From NCBI GenBank assembly GCA_030528295.1, contig JAUMZC010000003.1, positions 11,419 to 53,870 on the forward strand: a stretch of DNA of 42,452 bases. The letters are read 5' to 3'. Origin of the DNA: Corynebacterium sp. (GTDB lineage: Bacteria > Actinomycetota > Actinomycetes > Mycobacteriales > Mycobacteriaceae). Numbering within the stretch: position 1 is the stretch's first letter; each line of letters starts with the position of its first letter. This document shows, piece after piece, positions 41,332-42,452 of this stretch. A program made the position numbers and the translations under genes. The notes under the pieces were generated by a model. That model made no database searches and was not told the origin of the DNA. It was given only the letters and a program-made list of their open reading frames with translations.

Positions 41332-42452
41332 GTGGGCGTGGCATATTTCCGAGTCCAAGCAGACGGCAATCTCACTGGCCTGCGCGCCCGACTGCTGAAT
41401 CGTGACGACTGCGAATTCTACCGCTACCACGTGCAGTCCGTGGATTTCGCCCGCGCAGATGTTGGTAAACTCGCCGCCCAATTGCAGGCTGACGGGCTGG
41501 TGGCCTCCCGGCGAACTATCCGCCGGATGTTGGGGTTTGTCTACCGGCTGGTGTCGTATTTTCCGAAGCTTGCAACCGTTGCGTTTGAGCAAGGACTTAT
41601 CAGTGTGCCCCTGGCCTGTGCGATGGAGGATGTGCTCCAGGATCTCCCGGCCATTCCGGAAGCGAACCTGGTCGCACACCTCGATTCGGTGTTGGTGCGG
41701 AAATTCACCCCGAAACGCCGCGGCCAGCACCTGCCCACCCCAGACGGGCTGCGGAAACTTTTAGAATTGGAATTACGGGAATTCCGGATCATTGGCCAAC
41801 GCCTGGCCAAACCTGCGTTTTGGTGCGGGCCAAGCCCAGAAAAACACTGCTGGACAGTCTCGGCAGATATGGACGCCGCAGCCGCCGCCATGATCGAACG
41901 TCACGTCCAAGCCCGCGCCAATGCACACAAGATCACCGAAGTTGAAGCCTTTATCCAGCTGCTCACCGGGGATGCGGAACACACCACTGTCACTGTCTTT
42001 GGGCTTGGCGCCCCCGTTGCCAATGCCGACATCCGTGTTGATGAACTTGTCCGCACCGGTGGTGTCACCAAGCAAAGCATGCAACGCCTGACCCGGCTGA
42101 ACATCCAATACCGTACCGTGTTTGAACTTGCCGTCATCTGCCGGGCCAGCCACGACCCCGGCCCCATCCTGCAAGCCGGCGTAGAACTCCGCGACGGGCA
42201 CTGCCGCTACCCCGGCTGCACCGTCCCCGCCCACCGCTGCGACATCGACCACGTCATCAACCACAACGCCGGCGGCTGGACCTGCCTGGCCAACCTGCAA
42301 TGCTTATGCCGGCACCACCACAACATGAAAACCGACCGGAAACTCCGCGCCACCATCACCCCAGACGGCGCCGTCACCTGGTTCGATACCGACCCCAGCA
42401 TCGGAGAAGAACACCGCAACCTCGGCACCACCCTCCCCGAAGGACCACTCGC
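41332..42452 (+). CDS. DUF222/HNH endonuclease domain protein (3' end outside window)
   Basis: Frame from GTG 41332 stays open to the window edge (373 codons). The N-terminal and central helical part corresponds to the DUF222 region that precedes HNH domains in Actinobacteria. The HNH nuclease is CRYPGCTVPAHRCDIDHVIN (from Cys291), followed by GGWTCLANLQCLCRHHHNMK, with Cys pairs of a structural zinc site and the D-H...N...H core. These genes are multicopy in many actinobacterial genomes; their role is unknown, and homing or intron-like mobility has been suggested. AAGGCGG lies 10 bp upstream. Confidence 0.88.
   Translation, partial: MGVAYFRVQADGNLTGLRARLLNRDDCEFYRYHVQSVDFARADVGKLAAQLQADGLVASRRTIRRMLGFVYRLVSYFPKLATVAFEQGLISVPLACAMEDVLQDLPAIPEANLVAHLDSVLVRKFTPKRRGQHLPTPDGLRKLLELELREFRIIGQRLAKPAFWCGPSPEKHCWTVSADMDAAAAAMIERHVQARANAHKITEVEAFIQLLTGDAEHTTVTVFGLGAPVANADIRVDELVRTGGVTKQSMQRLTRLNIQYRTVFELAVICRASHDPGPILQAGVELRDGHCRYPGCTVPAHRCDIDHVINHNAGGWTCLANLQCLCRHHHNMKTDRKLRATITPDGAVTWFDTDPSIGEEHRNLGTTLPEGPL

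Noticed and set aside
41773..42300. Minus-strand frame of 175 codons near the right edge
   Set aside because: Antisense of the DUF222/HNH gene, whose zinc-binding Cys and HNH residues are clear on the plus strand.

Overview
The window comes from a Corynebacterium chromosome. The backbone genes (asd, sigC-katA, a six-gene mrp operon with fused MrpA/B, class A PBP-whcA, RidA-MBL-glxR-nth-thioredoxin-NUDIX-marP, and an ssd/tad locus) follow the order known from C. glutamicum and, from the PBP rightwards, the Rv3682-Rv3654c block of Mycobacterium tuberculosis. GlxR and Asd look very close to the C. glutamicum proteins as remembered. The species cannot be fixed from the sequence, but a sortase-assembled pilus points to an animal- or human-associated member of the genus.

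Layout. 1-2423: 3' part of a large LAxTG wall-anchored adhesin made of DUF5979-like modules. 2596-3627: asd, with its own promoter and terminator. 4423-10660: a pilus operon in the order tip pilin, major shaft pilin, class C sortase, base pilin, ending 8 bp from the convergent ECF sigma gene sigC. 11404-13686: katA behind an OxyR-type operator, an overlooked 57-aa membrane protein, and ohr. 14067-19959 (minus): a Mrp-type Na+/H+ antiporter operon. 20068-21504: a membrane protein with Leu/Gly heptad repeats. 21.5-22.3 kb: an array of 46-bp palindromes inside a 194-bp direct repeat, next to tRNA-Pro(CGG). 22.5-26.3 kb: metallophosphoesterase, YqeY-like protein, class A PBP with a PASTA domain. 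26.4-28.3 kb: whcA, DUF4177 protein, RidA, MBL hydrolase. 28.3-29.6 kb: glxR and a 38-aa membrane peptide. 29.6-32.8 kb: nth-thioredoxin-NUDIX-marP operon. 32.8-33.2 kb: a second palindrome cluster. 33.3-36.2 kb: a nucleophile-less alpha/beta hydrolase, a holin-like membrane protein, a Fic-like protein without the Fic motif, and a HAD-IB hydrolase. 36.3-36.4 kb: a 6C small RNA. 36.6-40.9 kb: ssd-tadABC-pilin-like operon. 41.3 kb to the end: a DUF222/HNH endonuclease running off the window.

How the parts fit. The left third is surface biology: the adhesin and base pilin carry LAxTG signals, the tip and shaft pilins LPxTG signals, and one pilin-specific sortase is encoded. No housekeeping sortase is present, so final wall anchoring must use one encoded elsewhere. 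The middle deals with oxidative stress (katA, ohr, whcA, nth) and ion or pH homeostasis (mrp, marP). The right end is a Tad-type secretion/pilus locus without a visible prepilin peptidase. Its promoter region holds a perfect GlxR (cAMP-CRP type) site between two DnaA-box sequences, just downstream of the 6C RNA. Several genes have a -10-like hexamer 7-9 bp before the start codon and no Shine-Dalgarno, indicating leaderless transcripts.
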